From: Sesamum alatum
Taxonomy: Eukaryota; Streptophyta; Magnoliopsida; Lamiales; Pedaliaceae
Length of the DNA: 64,000 nucleotides
Direction of reading: 5' to 3'
NCBI GenBank assembly: GCA_034509735.1
Contig: JACGWO010000011.1
Span: 12,123,866 to 12,187,865, forward strand
The translations under genes and the position numbers were made by a program. Below the pieces are notes generated by a model. That model had not been told where the DNA came from. It saw nothing but the letters and a program-made list of their open reading frames with translations, and searched no databases. Below are positions 45,609 to 58,128 of this stretch, piece after piece. Every line of letters begins with the position of its first letter. Position 1 is the first letter of the stretch.

Positions 45609-48600
45609 ATGGGATACTGCAAGTTTTCCAAGTTTGATTTGCTTTCCTTGATCATAGTTTTCTATGTGGCACATTCTGAAAATGATGCTCAAATCTTGAA
45701 CGATAGCGTTTCCCTTCTTTCGTTCATGTCTGGAATCTCTCATGATCCTGGAAATGCTCTAGCAACCTGGAATTCTTCTGATGTTCCTGTCTGCAAATGG
45801 GAAGGTGTAAGGTGTGGCAAGAACAGAGATAGAGTAGTGGAGATTAATTTAAGTCACAAGTACCTCCGGGGCTCTATTTCACCAGCTCTTTTCGACCTTT
45901 CACAGCTAGAAATTCTTGATTTGTCCGGCAACTTCTTTGAAGGCCGGATTCCAGCTGAGATTGGTTCTCTTTACCAGCTCAAAGAGCTCAGCTTATCATC
46001 CAATCTTCTTGAAGGGGAGATTCCAGCTGAGGTGGGATTTCTTCAGCGGTTAGTGTATCTTGATCTGGGAAGCAACAAGCTGGCCGGTGAAATTCCTGTA
46101 TCACTTTTCTGCAATGGCTCGTCGTCTTTACAGTATGTAGACCTGTCCAACAACTCATTCAGTGGTAAAATCCCTTTGGAGAGTCAATGTGCGCTTAGAG
46201 GGCTTAAGTATCTCCTCCTTTGGTCAAACCGTTTGGTGGGCGAAGTTCCTTTAGCTCTTTCAAACTCTTCAAAATTGGAGTGGCTTGACTTAGAGTCGAA
46301 TCTACTAGCCGGTGAGTTACCTTCCAAGATTTTGAGTAAAATGCCACATTTGAAGTTCCTCTACTTATCCTACAACCACTTCTCAAGTCATAATGGTAAC
46401 ACGGACCTCAAACCTTTTTTTGCATCTTTGGTTAATTCCTCCAACTTGGAAGAAATTGAGTTGGCTGGAAATTACCTTGGAGGAGAGTTGCCTTCTATTA
46501 TTGGTGATCTCTCCACTCTTGTAGAGATTAATCTTGATACTAATCTTATTTATGGTTCAATACCCCCACAAATAGCAAATCTTGTCAATCTTACACTCTT
46601 GAACTTGTCTAGCAATCTCCTGAATGGCTCAATACCTTTTGAACTATGCCGAATGGGAAGACTAGAGAGGCTTTATTTATCGAATAATTCACTCTCTGGT
46701 CACATTCCATCAGCTTTTGGTAATATGCCACATTTAGGACTTCTAGACTTGTCGAGGAACCAGCTCTCTGGTATGATCCCGGATAGCTTTGCTAACCTCC
46801 AGCAGCTCAGAAGACTTCTGCTCTACGATAACCAGCTCTCGGGAACCATTCCACGGAGCCTTGGAAAATGCATAAACTTGGAAATTCTTGACCTTTCTCA
46901 CAATAGGATTTCAGGGACAATTCCAAGTGAAGTTGCTGGTTTGAGTAGTTTGAAGCTGTATTTGAACTTGTCCAGCAATTATCTTCACGGGCAGATCCCG
47001 CTGGAGCTGAGTAAGATGGATATGGTGCTGGCTATTGATCTATCGTCAAACGACCTGACGAGTTCATTGCCTTCACAACTTGGAAGCTGTATTGCTCTAG
47101 AGTACCTGAATTTATCACACAATGTTTTGGAAGGAGCTTTTCCAGAATCAATAGGAAACTTGCCTTACCTCAAAGAACTTGATGTTTCCTTTAATCAGTT
47201 AAGTGGGGAGATACCGCAATCTCTTCAGGCATCGTCAACTCTGATGCTGCTCAACTTTTCCTACAACAACTTCTATGGAAACATAAGTAACAAAGGAGCA
47301 TTTGCATCTCTAACAGTCAGTTCTTTCCTGGGAAACGACGGGCTTTGTGGTTCCATTAAGGGTCTGAGAGATTGCCACAGAAAACGGGCTCGCCATTTCT
47401 TGATGGCAATTCTCCTTTCGTTACTCATCACTCCCATTTTCTGTATAGTTGGATATCCTCTAGTACTAAGATCAAAGTTCAAAAGGCACTTTCCCATCTC
47501 AAAAGGTAAGGCCATAATTAAAGATGAGCTAGAAGCAAGGGAAGAGATAAAATACCCAAGAATCTCTCGTCGACAGCTTATTGAAGCTACCGGAGGATTC
47601 AGTGACTCGAGCCTAATTGGATCAGGCAGATTTGGCCATGTTTACAAAGGAACTCTTCGAGATAACACGAGGATAGCTGTTAAAGTTCTGCATTCTAAAG
47701 CAGCTGGAGAAATTTCAGGGAGCTTTAAGAGGGAGTGCCAAGTATTGAAAAGAACCAGGCACAGAAATTTGATCAGGATCATAACAACATGCAGCAGGCC
47801 AGATTTTAAGGCCCTTGTTCTTCCATTGATGCCAAATGGAAGTCTTGAGGAACATCTTTATCCGAGACATGGATTGAAACACGGGCTGGATCTCATTCAG
47901 ATGGTGAGAATTTGCAGCGACGTAGCAGAAGGAATGGCCTATCTGCATCACTATGCTCCTGTCAAAGTGGTGCATTGTGATCTCAAACCAAGCAATATTC
48001 TTCTCGACGATGATATGACTGCTTTGGTCACTGATTTTGGTATTGCAAGACTGGTAAAAGGTGCCGATGAGAAAGGTTTTGTCGATGATTCAGCATCCTA
48101 TGATTCTACAGATGGTTTGCTATGTGGCTCAGTTGGTTACATTGCCCCTGGTAAGTAAAATGAATGACAATTTTCTCATATCTTGTCTGAAATTTAAATG
48201 ACAATTGCCATCAGTTTTGGAAATTCTGCACTGCTACATCATAGCATCAACAGTAGAACATAGATTCTAAGTACATGATCATGAGTAGTGTAAACTTCAT
48301 CAGCCAAATTATGCATCATTTCAAGATTTTATTAAATAACATCTGTTTCTTGCAATGCCTTGATTCTTGGCTGCTTGCTCTTTTTGGCTTACCAATGGCA
48401 GAATATGGAATGGGAAAGCATGCTTCAACGCAAGGCGACGTTTATAGCTTTGGGGTTCTTTTATTAGAGATGGTAACAGGTAAACGGCCCACAGACGTAC
48501 TTTTCCAAGAAGGCTCGAGCTTGCACGAATGTGTTAAGAGTCGATATCCCAACAAGCTTGAGCCAATTGTTGAAGAAGCCATGGTGAGATATGCACCAAG

Positions 48601-48787
48601 TGCCCTGGTTTCTTTCGACAGGAAGACATGGGCCGATGTTATCTTAGAACTGATAGAACTCGGCCTAATCTGCACGCAGTACAATCCATCTGCCAGGCCG
48701 ACTATGCTCGATGTAGCTAATGAAATCAGCCTTCTGAAGCAGTATCTTTGTAGCCCCTCAACCTTATTCATCGAACAGTCTTCATGA
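45609..48787 (+). CDS. LRR receptor-like serine/threonine kinase, subfamily XII type, non-RD
   Basis: Exon 1 is 45609-48150 and exon 2 is 48402-48787, joined by a GTAAGT...GGCAG intron in phase (G|AA of GAA). Total 975 residues. Order: signal peptide (about 1-23), an LRR N-cap with CKWEGVRC, 20 leucine-rich repeats to about residue 575, a transmembrane segment (FLMAILLSLLITPIFCIVGY, about 597-616) and the kinase from about 667. The kinase has GSGRFGHVYKG, AVKVL, catalytic loop HCDLKPSN and DFG, with the rest in exon 2 (GDVYSFGVLLLEMVTGKRPTD). Cys in place of Arg before the catalytic Asp makes it a non-RD kinase, typical of immune receptors such as FLS2, EFR and Xa21. The nearest remembered relative is the At2g24130 type. 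The ligand is unknown. Nothing is disrupted; the apparent stop after exon 1 is only the intron. Confidence 0.93.
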
Positions 48788-49049
48788 AATTAAGCTATTC
48801 TTTCTCAACATTTTTGTGAGCAGCAAAAACTTTCTGACAGATGATCATGGCTTTCAGCTATCTTTCTTGACATCTTTGTCATCAGATTGTTGAGAAACTC
48901 ATTACATTTTATGAAACGTGTCCGCAAAAATCAAGAAAACACACGCGCACGCACAAGATACACAATTCTGTGTGGTTCGGAAAGGCTTCTAAGTACATGA
49001 TCGTCCAACTTCGTCATCAAATTCAATCATTCACTTAAAATAAAAAACA

Positions 49050-49744
49050 GGGTTTAGTGTAACTTGCCTCCATGTGATATTGCAAATGAGCAAATTATCC
49101 ACTATGAAAAACAAATAGCAATTTTTCTCCAGGTAAAATTACAGCTACCTCCTCTGAGGTTTGACATAATTACAAATTCTCTCAAATTATTTGAAAAGTT
49201 ACAAATGCCCCCCTTGAGGTTTGTAACTGTCTAACAAATAACCAATTTCTATCCATTTTTATGAGTGAACTGACCAAAATATACTTATGCACTGAATTAT
49301 TTTTTTATTTAATTCTTAAATTTTTTTGGACTACAATGCACAGGGAGAGATTTCTTAAGATTTTTACACAGAGGAGCAATAATGCAATTTGCTCGGCTGA
49401 CTTTTCTACAATTTTAATAAAAAATTCAAGGGCAAAATGGTCAATTTCAGGCTTTTGGTTAAAAATTACAAATACTTCCTGAGGTTTGTAATTTTTCAAA
49501 CAACGAGGGAGTATTTGGAATTACGCCAAACCTCAGGGGAGGTGGTTGTAATTTACCCTTTTCTTCCCTGTATTATTAAAAATGGAGCAATTTACCTCCA
49601 TGTAGGAAGATAAATTGCTCTATTTTAAAAAACACGGGAGTTAAATTGATTCATTTTAAAAAATATAGGATGATAAATTGTTATTTTATTTTTCATAGAG
49701 GTTAATTTGCACAATATCATAAGGGGTAGCTTGCATTTTTTTCC
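49050..49744. mobile_element. Inverted-repeat element hosting a nested copy
   Basis: The left GTGTAACTTGCCTCCATGTG..ATATTGCAAA is matched in inverse near 49710-49744 (ATATCATAAGGGGTAGCTTGC). Inner blocks GCAATTTA.CTCCATG and its inverse also pair. A Mutator-like copy (49132-49558) interrupts the left arm. A target duplication could not be fixed. Confidence 0.45.
49132..49558. mobile_element. Non-autonomous Mutator-like element, copy 5 (nested)
   Basis: The left GGTAAAATTACAGCTACC and right GGTGGTTGTAATTTACC are inverse. Flanking 9-mers TTTTCTCCA and TTTTCTTCC match at 7 of 9. The interior is very close to the copies at 36031 and 2436 (CACAGGGAGAGATTTCTTAA, AATTTTAATAAAAAATTCAA). Confidence 0.78.
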
Positions 49745-49862
49745 AAAAAAATGCTTAATAGCGACGACAATTTTGACGGAAGTCCTTTTATTAGAAAAAA
49801 AAAGTGCCGGAAATAATTTGCAACAAAAAAACCAATCCATTAGAAAATTTTCCAATGACACT

Positions 49863-50697
49863 GAGGGAGTGTTTGCGAGAGCTTCTGCTATTAAAGAAGT
49901 GATTTTCGTAGAAAAAGTTGAAAGTTGTAGCAGAATCAAAAGTGGGTAGTATTTGTAAAAAAAAGTGAAAAGCAGAGAAAAGCTAAACAGGTAGTGTTTG
50001 GGAGAAAAACACTTATAAAACACGTTTAATTGATTAAAGACCATTTTGTCCCCATGTATTAAACAGATGCTATTTTGCCTTAATATTTGCACATATCTCT
50101 TGATGATAATAATTATTTCTCCTCAAAAATAATAATTTTTATTTTAATTAGTATATCTCATATTTAATTTTTTACAAAATATATGATTATAATTTATATT
50201 ATTAAAATATTCAATACTAATAGAAAAACTGGATGTTTAGTACAATAATGTTCATAATATGTAATATAATTGTTCATTCATGCACAATAAATAAACTTAC
50301 AATATTGACAAAATAATTATTATTATTTAATTAATCCTAGCAATTTAATTTATATTTTTCTATGATTTAGGAATAATATCATATAATATAGAAAATAAAA
50401 TATTATAATATTAACATATTAAACATGTGAAATTATAAATTTTGTTAGTGATAAATTATTCAAATTATTTAAAATTTATAACATCAACTTTAGATGAGCA
50501 ATTTTTAAAATACATTAAAAGGATAAAATCGAATTGAAATTATTATAATGAGGGCAAAGTAATCTAAAAAAAAGTTGAATTTATTTATAAAAAAACCAAA
50601 GCAGCTAGAAGCACCCCCCAAGGTGCTTCCAGTTTTTGGCTTAAAAGTACTTTCTGTAGCAGTTCCAGAAGCAGAAGTTGGCATCCCAAACACCTCA
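49863..50697. mobile_element. hAT-like or related inverted-repeat element
   Basis: The left GGGAGTGTTTGCGAGAGCTT and right CCAAACACCTC ends are inverse. Subterminal AGCTTCTGC, AAGTGATTTT, GAAGCAGAAG and AAGCACTTT-type motifs are mirrored. The middle is AT-rich filler. No transposase and no readable 8-bp duplication, so the superfamily is uncertain. Confidence 0.5.
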
Positions 50698-52872
50698 AAA
50701 GTGTTTTTCAGCATCCAAAAGCTGAAAAGCGCTTTTCTGAAGCGCGCGGAAACACTCCTTGAAAGTCGCCAGAAAAGTTGTCCAACAGACGAATAACGAA
50801 ATTAAAACTTTCTGACGAGTTTTATAGCAGTTTTAGTATTTAATTTGTGAAGTTTTTTCCCACCTCTTTATTTTTGTTTTTTGGCAAAGCAGACACACAC
50901 ACACCTCGGCGACGCGGAATTTTTTAAATTTAATTATTATTAATTTATATAATTATATTAAATTATTAGTGCATTTATTAAATGTAATTTATACTATTCG
51001 ATGTAATGTTTAATAGGAAAATTTTATCAGTTTGACTATTTATAAATTAGCAATCGGTTAAATATCCCATTTTTTTTAGGAATATTATAGTGGGATAATT
51101 AAATTACTTGATTTGTTAGATTTAATTATTACTATAATTGATTTACTCAATTTCATTGGGACTATTAACCAAATGCTTAATTATATGTACTAGTGTTTAA
51201 TTAAATTCTATAGTAGCGAGGAATTGATGGAATATTCATAAAACATTAAAAAATTATATTAAAGAAAATTAGAAAATTATATTTGAGAAATATTATGGTT
51301 ATTAAAAAGAATATGAGATTTCTACAAAAAATTACTTTTGAGAATATTATAGAGAATGATAGTTATAAAAATATGAGGGATTTGATAAAATAAACTCTTA
51401 TGAGTTAATAGATAAATTAGATATATATTTGGGAGGCTTAGAATGTCCATTAATTAGAAGGAAATGGACGGGAGGTTTGAATATCGATATAAAGAAATTA
51501 TTAAAATAATTTGGCAAAAAATGTACGAAAATTATTTAATATTTTATTCAGAATTTACGATATTTTTTATATGTTGATTATACATATTATAACCTATCAT
51601 AGGATACGAAGATAAAGTAGATGATTCATCAGCTCATTTTACTAATGTAATTGTTTTGGAATTTAAGGTAAGCATAGTTAATTGGATCTATATATATAAG
51701 TATATATGAATGTACTTGTTGTTGTAAAGCTGATTGGTATTTGTAAATGCTTATTTGGATTGGTTATTCTGTGAAGTTGTCGTTATGTGTTTAATTGCGA
51801 TTATTCATGTATTATAAAGATTGACGGATGATTGTTTTATATTATATTCTATTGTTGCATGTAATTGATGAAGAAGTTAATTATGAGTATATCGTTAAAT
51901 GGAGATAAAGAGATGACTTACCCAGTCAGCGAATATAGTCAATGATTTATGATGATGTGATTGATGACGATGTGATATGAAAAAATGAATATAAGCTAGG
52001 TACCATGACACGTAAGGTACGGGGGTATTCTGGGTAGCGGACAATATTATGTGTTGATAGCTACACACTGGGGTGGTGTGGGGATGTCATGTTAGGTGTG
52101 ATTTACTGTGCTGATATTGCTACATACTTAGATAGTATGGGGATATCACATTCGACGGGTATCTGTGCTGTATATGATATAATATTGATTGAGATGATGA
52201 TGGCCGGTAGAACCATTGACTGATTAACTCCAATTAGAGTAAGCAAGGCCTTAAGAGAATAAACTGTAATTTTGAGTATATTATGTTGTGTATCAATTTA
52301 TGATTATTCGTATTGGTAATTTTGTGATTCCGTGATAATTGCATGACGAATAATTGTTGTAGTGTCGATTGCATGTAATTTCTCCAAGTGCGCATATGTA
52401 TGTATACATATATATGAGCTAGTTAGCTATACTTATTGAGTAGGCAGTTCATTCCTTGTCACACATTTTTCCAGGAGATACATCACAATGACTAGCCAAA
52501 TTGGGTAATAAGTCGATCATCAGTATTACTAGGTGGGTCAGCGGTGATATCTTAGATTGGGAGCTCTAGCTACATAATTAGATAACTCTTGTATTTTCAT
52601 TAAATGTGTATTTTAAGTTTCGAAAATAACTGGAACCCTCACTCTTTTCCTTTTCTTATATTTATAAATGCTAAGATTGAAAATTGGTTACAACGTCTTG
52701 ATGATGTATGTCCTACAATGGTGTCCACGTAATATATTAAGTAACATATGATTTATCTTATTGGGTTAAATGTGAATTTTCTATAAGATGGAATGTAATT
52801 ACGAAGGGGATGCTACAAGAACCATCCATGAGTTCATCTTCCATGAATAACAATGGTCAACAACGACTAAAA
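50698..52872. other. Intergenic; possible degraded LTR sequence
   Basis: The AT-rich first half gives way near 51990-52170 to an imperfect duplication of about 65 bases (GCTACACACT..GGTGTGGGGAT.TCAT against GCTACATACT..AGTATGGGGATATCAC). The tail near 52430-52490 (ATTGAGTAGGCAGTTCATTC) recalls gypsy LTR regions. Without a second copy I cannot call an LTR. Confidence 0.3.
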
Positions 52873-53443
52873 ATGAGCTCCGACTCATCTAGTGGGACGA
52901 CAAGAACACCAACACTCCAAGACAGGGTAAAACCAACCTCCAATTAGTCACTGTGGCTTTGAGCTCCATTGTCGACGAGTTGAACATAAAAAGATTCATG
53001 TAAAAAAACCTCGTGCTTGCCCTAATTATGGGGTAAGTTGCTTTATATTTTTTTTTTCATGTTCTTCGTACGTGGATTATTGAGGAATTGAATTTTTTAT
53101 TTTCTAAAAATGAAACAAAAGAAGGCTATTGTGGCGTTGTCTAATGTTAGATGATAGAACACGTGAGATCAAAGATGACCTTTCCTGAATTGCTGAGAAG
53201 AATTAACGATTTGAAAGATGAGGTGATGAATTACAAGAAAATGAAGAGAAGTTGCAACAAGAAAAAGAAGCAAAATAAAAGAAGGACGAAGAAATTGGAT
53301 GGATGATTGCGACTTACGACAAAAGGCTGAAGTTGACGTTTATACTTTTATCAATTTTAATTTTCTTGATTGTCATATTGGTGATGAGAATGACGGAGCC
53401 AATGGTGATTGGGAGGGTTGCACGTCTTACTATTATTGAATAA
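52873..53443 (+). pseudogene. Decayed GRF-type zinc-finger membrane protein gene
   Basis: Exon 1 starts at ATG 52873 (MSSDSSSGTTRTPTLQDR). After a frame break it shows a Cys/His-containing block HCGFELHCRRVEHKKIHVKK then ACPNYG and a GTAAGT donor. The second part has LDDRTREIKDDLS, a charged coiled stretch (LQENEEKLQQEKEAK) and a C-terminal hydrophobic helix (FILLSILIFLIVILVM) to a TAA at 53441. This order (GRF zinc finger, coiled coil, single C-terminal helix) is that of the small plant GRF proteins of At4g04775 type. Several stops and a frameshift make it non-functional. Confidence 0.6.
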
Positions 53444-53958
53444 TTTGGAATTGTCTTTTTTATTGATTGTTGTCAAGTTTGTTGTATTATTATACTTAGT
53501 TTTACGGTTTAGAAGTGCACTAATGTATTTACAATTAGTCTCGACAATAGAGTCAAGAACAACAAGATTGCAACACGAGCCGAAATGGTTAAAAAGGGGG
53601 GAAAGAGGTCTATAGTTGTGCTATATTTTTGTAATAATAAAATGAGTCAATTTTTCCTCTAAATTTGTAGAAATGGTTGGGAAATAGATTCTCGATAAGC
53701 TGCAGTTGTTTTGCCCGTAACTCCAGCCACATGTGAGCAGTAAATGAGTTTCACTATTAGTTTCTAATGGATATTTAACTGAAATGACCGAATATGTTCA
53801 AAATTTGTAATATGGAGAGCCAAATGTATAATTCATGGAACATATGTGGGGGATAAAATCCATTTCAGTAAAAAACTTAAGGAACGCAAAATGTATTCTT
53901 ACCCCTTAATTGCCAAGCCTTATTTTTCCCGGATTAAAATCCCAACACCCTATATAGT
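53444..53958. other. Intergenic
   Basis: AT-rich sequence between the GRF pseudogene and CACTA element 2, with no feature seen. Confidence 0.4.
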
Positions 53959-54970
53959 CACTAGAAAAACTATTTTTTTGGAACGGGTGTCGGATTTTGC
54001 AACGCATTAGGGACGGTTATGGCCCCGTCTTTGATGAGGGTGTTCTAAAAAATTTGGGATGGGTGAAACAACATCGGTCCCAAATGTGGGACAGATTTTG
54101 CGACACTTATTATGTCCTCCAAAAGTTGTCTAAGAATGGATATTACTCGATCTTATTTTGGCACGGGTTTGCAAAGAACTTTGTGACAAATTTTCAATAC
54201 GAATAAAAATATTTTGGAATGGGTGTCGTAATGGGTACCCATTCCAAATATTGGGATGCACTTTTGCGACTGTATTTGGGACATCGTCTGGGATGCATTT
54301 TTGAACGAACTTTGCAACAACGTTTCAATTTTGGAAAGGGTTTTGAAGTTTTTATTATTTTATTTTGGGACGGGTGCCGTTGCAAAATTCGTTCCAAGAT
54401 AAATTTTTTTAAAAAAATTAATTTAATTTTTTTACTATTTAAAATTTAAATTATTTCTAAAATTTAATTTATTTTTAATATATTGGTAATTTAAATAAAT
54501 TTATTTTTAATTCTTTCAATTCATTTTAATTTAATTATAATTTTAATTATTTTTAATTCATATAAATTGAATATTAAATAAATTGAATGGCAAATAAATT
54601 AAAAGTACATAATTTAGCATATTAATTTAAAAAGTTGTACCAAGATTTAATAGTTGGTCCATTCGCAGTCTCGGTAAAGGTCATCTTGTTGCAATATAAA
54701 TGAACAAGAACAAATAAGTTTTAGCTAATGTAATAAAGATACCGGTTGTTGTTCCAAAAAAGTATATGGATGGCAACTAGTCCTCTTACTGTATATGAGT
54801 AAGCAAAGATTAGCCATCGACCGACTTATAATATCATAGAAGAATATACTATAATACATGGGGCTTGGCATGTTACTCCCTTAAGTTAGGCCCATTTCCT
54901 GTTAGCACCAAATTGAAAGCATTCAACCTGACTTACACCACAGGGTCCTAACCTGCTTTGTCCCTCGGGA

Positions 54971-55255
54971 TCAACAAAGGGCAGTACAAGAATATAAAAT
55001 ACAAATTAAAAAAACCCAATCTATATCAGCCTCCTGGTTGTGCTCCTTGTCATCATCGAGGTCGTCAGTTGGGGCCTCTTCATTGGATGAAGGCTCGTTC
55101 GTATTGGCCAGGGGGATCTTCAAGTGCGTCATCATGTGCATCATCATCCCCTCCATCTTTTGCATACGCTGCTTCAAGCCTTTGGTCTCTCGATCAGGGG
55201 CCGGTGTCGACAGTGGTAGTGGCGCTATCCTCTGTGATAGGCTGCCAATCGACAT
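54971..55255 (-). pseudogene. CACTA second-protein C-terminal fragment
   Basis: It contains a Met/His-rich helix (MQKMEGMMMHMMTHLKIP) and an acidic tail (EEAPTDDLDDDKEHNQEAD). The layout matches the fragment at 39965-40153 in the other CACTA element. Confidence 0.5.
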
Positions 55256-55659
55256 GTGGGCCTTTGAGCCCAGACCGAATATGCAGCCCTTGTTTGGACC
55301 ATCTTGCCTAGGCCTACAATTGCTCCTCCGTCTGGGTCACGGAGGCTACTGAAGAAGTAGGATCCTGTTCATCAGCTAGAGACTGGCTCTGCTAGTTCTC
55401 CATCAGTTTCTGTAAGATCTCCTAAAATAAGAAAAAAATTAATTAGTAAAAATACGAACAATTAATTAAAATACTTTTTTTACATACTTACCGCCACTTG
55501 CTCTGTCCTCAGCCCGCTCCAATTGTCATCGGTCTTCTTGTAGCATTTGGAGAAGAGTTCCATTTGCTTTGGTGGCCTGCCGAGCTGCCACTCTTGTGCA
55601 ATAATGAAAATTGTAAGCACTATAGTTTAATATTTAAACAACATTTATTAATTATGAAT

Positions 55660-55890
55660 AATTTTAAAACTATTGCCAGCTTAATTTTGTGCATCGCCAT
55701 GGACGATGCCCCCCGCAGTACACAGTGATCGAGGATGCCACGTTGGTTGTTGGCCAGCCATAAAATGGCTCATGGATGTCCTAGCTGCGTTGAATTTCCG
55801 CCACACCTATTTCCCAGCATATAATTTGAAGACCTTGAACATCGCGGCGTCCCTGCAGTCCCAGTAATACGTGCATTGAAATTGAGACAT
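55660..55890 (-). pseudogene. Transposase_24-like core fragment
   Basis: Reading minus, YYWDCRDAAMFKVFKLYAGK, a stop, then VWRKFNAARTSMSHFMAG resembles the plant Ptta/En/Spm (PF03004) core that precedes the acidic tail. It is broken by stops. The call is from memory of the family and from its position between the head (56120-56401) and tail (54971-55255) fragments. Confidence 0.4.
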
Positions 55891-56119
55891 TATAAATTGT
55901 TAGTAGACATTGTTTTTTTGAGAGGATGTAATTAAAAAATAATAATAATTAATTACCTTAAACTGGTGCAACTAAAAGTTCTGGTGTTCTGGTGGGATAT
56001 TACTGTAATCCCAAGGGCTACAAAGAGTGGCCTCACACCATAATCCCGAGGGCAAGGTGGAAATCAATTAATTAGTGTTCAAGAAAAACATGTAATAATT
56101 AATTACAAAACAATGTACT

Positions 56120-56401
56120 TTATTTACTTGCCTCGCATCGACAAGGTTGATGTATTGATGGACGACTGGTGGTGGTGGCGGTGGTGCAACGGAGGATGGG
56201 GTGGGGATGCGGCAATAGACCCGGGGGTGGGGGGGGGTGGTGGGCGGTCGAGGGCCCAGCGTGCGGTGTGTTGGACGTCGCGCATGGACCTATAAGTGAG
56301 CTATGATCCACCAACGGGCTCTGAGACGCCAGAGGGTGCTTAACGGCGGGAGGTGCGGAAACCACGTGGCCACGACTGCGGCCACGTCGCGGAGGAGCCA
56401 T
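56120..56401 (-). pseudogene. CACTA second-protein N-terminal fragment
   Basis: It starts MAPPRRGRSRGHVVSAPP and continues Ser/Pro/His-rich. This kind of basic then proline-rich head is usual for the PF03004-type CACTA protein. It lies upstream, in the same direction, of the core and tail fragments. Confidence 0.5.
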
Positions 56402-58128
56402 CTATAAATTGAAGGACAAAGAAAAAATTATTAGAAACTATATTGAAAAGTATATTATAAGTTGAAACTAAAATGCAAATTCTTATTACACGACAAAATA
56501 TACATATAGACATGAGAGAATGGCAGAAATGGGGAAGAGGGAGTAACCATTAAAATTTCCTAATGGGCCAATATATCTATTTGTACTTGGGATGGATGCT
56601 ACCTCTCCCAAATACCGTCCCAAAACTAAAAAAAAAAAAAAAATCCGAAAACCTGTCCGAAAAACTCATCACAATATTAATTTAAAATCTTTTTAAAAAA
56701 TAAAAAGGATGTCATATTGTCTAGCCCGTTCCAAAAACCATTTCGAAAACACACAACTCGTCCCAAAACCCATCTCAAAATTAATTTACTATTATTGCAT
56801 ATTTTTTTAAAAAATTGTAAATAAATAAAATCCGATCTGGAAACGTAAATGGAAATAGGAAGTAATAAAGAACATATTGAACTACATATAAAAAAATATT
56901 GTCATGTTCATATGTTTACAATATCCCACAACTATATTTTCATAGTTGAAGTAATGTACTGATGTACCTGAATTCTCTATTGTGTAGTGAATCATACAAT
57001 CAGATCATCCATTTTTAAATTAGATCGTTAAATATGATTAAACTGACAACATTTTATGTGCGTTGAAGTTTGGGACAAATTTGATTTCAGATTTAGAGAT
57101 ATCGTACCCGAAAAATAAGAGTAGCTATTTTGGCCAGTCCATCATTCAATCGGACCATATGATTTTAAATCAGACCTTTTGATATGATTAAACTGACAAC
57201 ATCTTATGTGCGTTGAAATTTGGGGCAAATTTGGTTTTCAAATTTAGCTATATCGTATCCGAAAATAAAGACTAGCTATCTTGGCCAGTCTATCAATCAA
57301 TCGGACCATCCGACTTTAAATTAGACCGTTTTATATAATTAAACTGATATCATCTTATATGTGTGTTTGGGACAGATTCGATTTTCAGATGTAGGGATAC
57401 CGTATCCAAAAATTAAGACTAGTGAACTTTGGGACGGGTTTCGGGACGGTTTTGTAAAAAGAATCCGTCCCAAATTTAAAATTTTCGCCAAAATTTCAAG
57501 TTTCCTGCAAAATAATTTGGATTTGGTGCCATTAACTTGTGACAGTTACATAAATTTGTGATGGAAAAAAAAGTTGTCGCAAAATTTGGTCAAATTTGAG
57601 ATGGATTTCGAAACTATTTTGCAACGGAATCTTGTTTTCTTTTTTTTTTTTGGTCCCGCTGCAAATTCACCTCCCAAAATCCGTCTCTAATTGTGATGGA
57701 TCTTGTTCATTGCAAAATAACCCAAATCAAATAAATGACAACTGTTGGGACAGTTTTTGCGATGAGTTGTGACGGATTTTCAGTTGCAGGGGTTTTTGGG
57801 ATAGTCTGGTCATCTCAAATCTTGTCAACCCATTTTGAATACGATGGTAACATCACCTATTACAAATCCGTTTAAAACCCCTCCCAGATTGTGGTGGATT
57901 TTGTTCGTCCCAAAATCCCCTAAAAAATCCATTTTTTTTTGGTAGTGAGTTATAGGACCTATATTGCAATTAAGTCTTCCATTTGGTTTTTTGAGCTCTT
58001 ATAACATATTGGCTTTTATTATTAACTAGGACATATGACGTGCGATTCATGTGCAGAGATATACATTTAGAGATAAATATATCATTTACAGTTAGTTATA
58101 AAAATTCTTAAGTTCATAATAATCTTTA

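Larger units (their letters stand above)
53959..57947. mobile_element. Defective CACTA (En/Spm-like) element 2
   Basis: It starts CACTAGAAAAACTA and ends TTTTTTTGGTAGTG, with a perfect 3-bp duplication AGT (53956-53958, 57948-57950). Subterminal motifs (TTGGGACGGG, TTTTGCGAC, CCCGTCCCAAA-like) are dense at both ends and in mirrored orientation. Near the right end three diverged direct copies of about 120 bases lie at about 57000-57420 (CAATCGGACCATCCGA..TTAGACCGTT..ATTAAACTGA). Minus-strand remnants of a second CACTA protein lie inside, but the main transposase is missing. Confidence 0.88.

Noticed and set aside
48121..48158. Truncated receptor kinase ending GYIAPGK
   Set aside because: The stop lies in a GTAAGT intron. 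Exon 2 (48402-48787) continues the kinase in phase.
50698..52872. A solo gypsy LTR
   Set aside because: Some phrases recall LTR regulatory regions, but I could not define TG...CA ends, a target duplication or a second copy.
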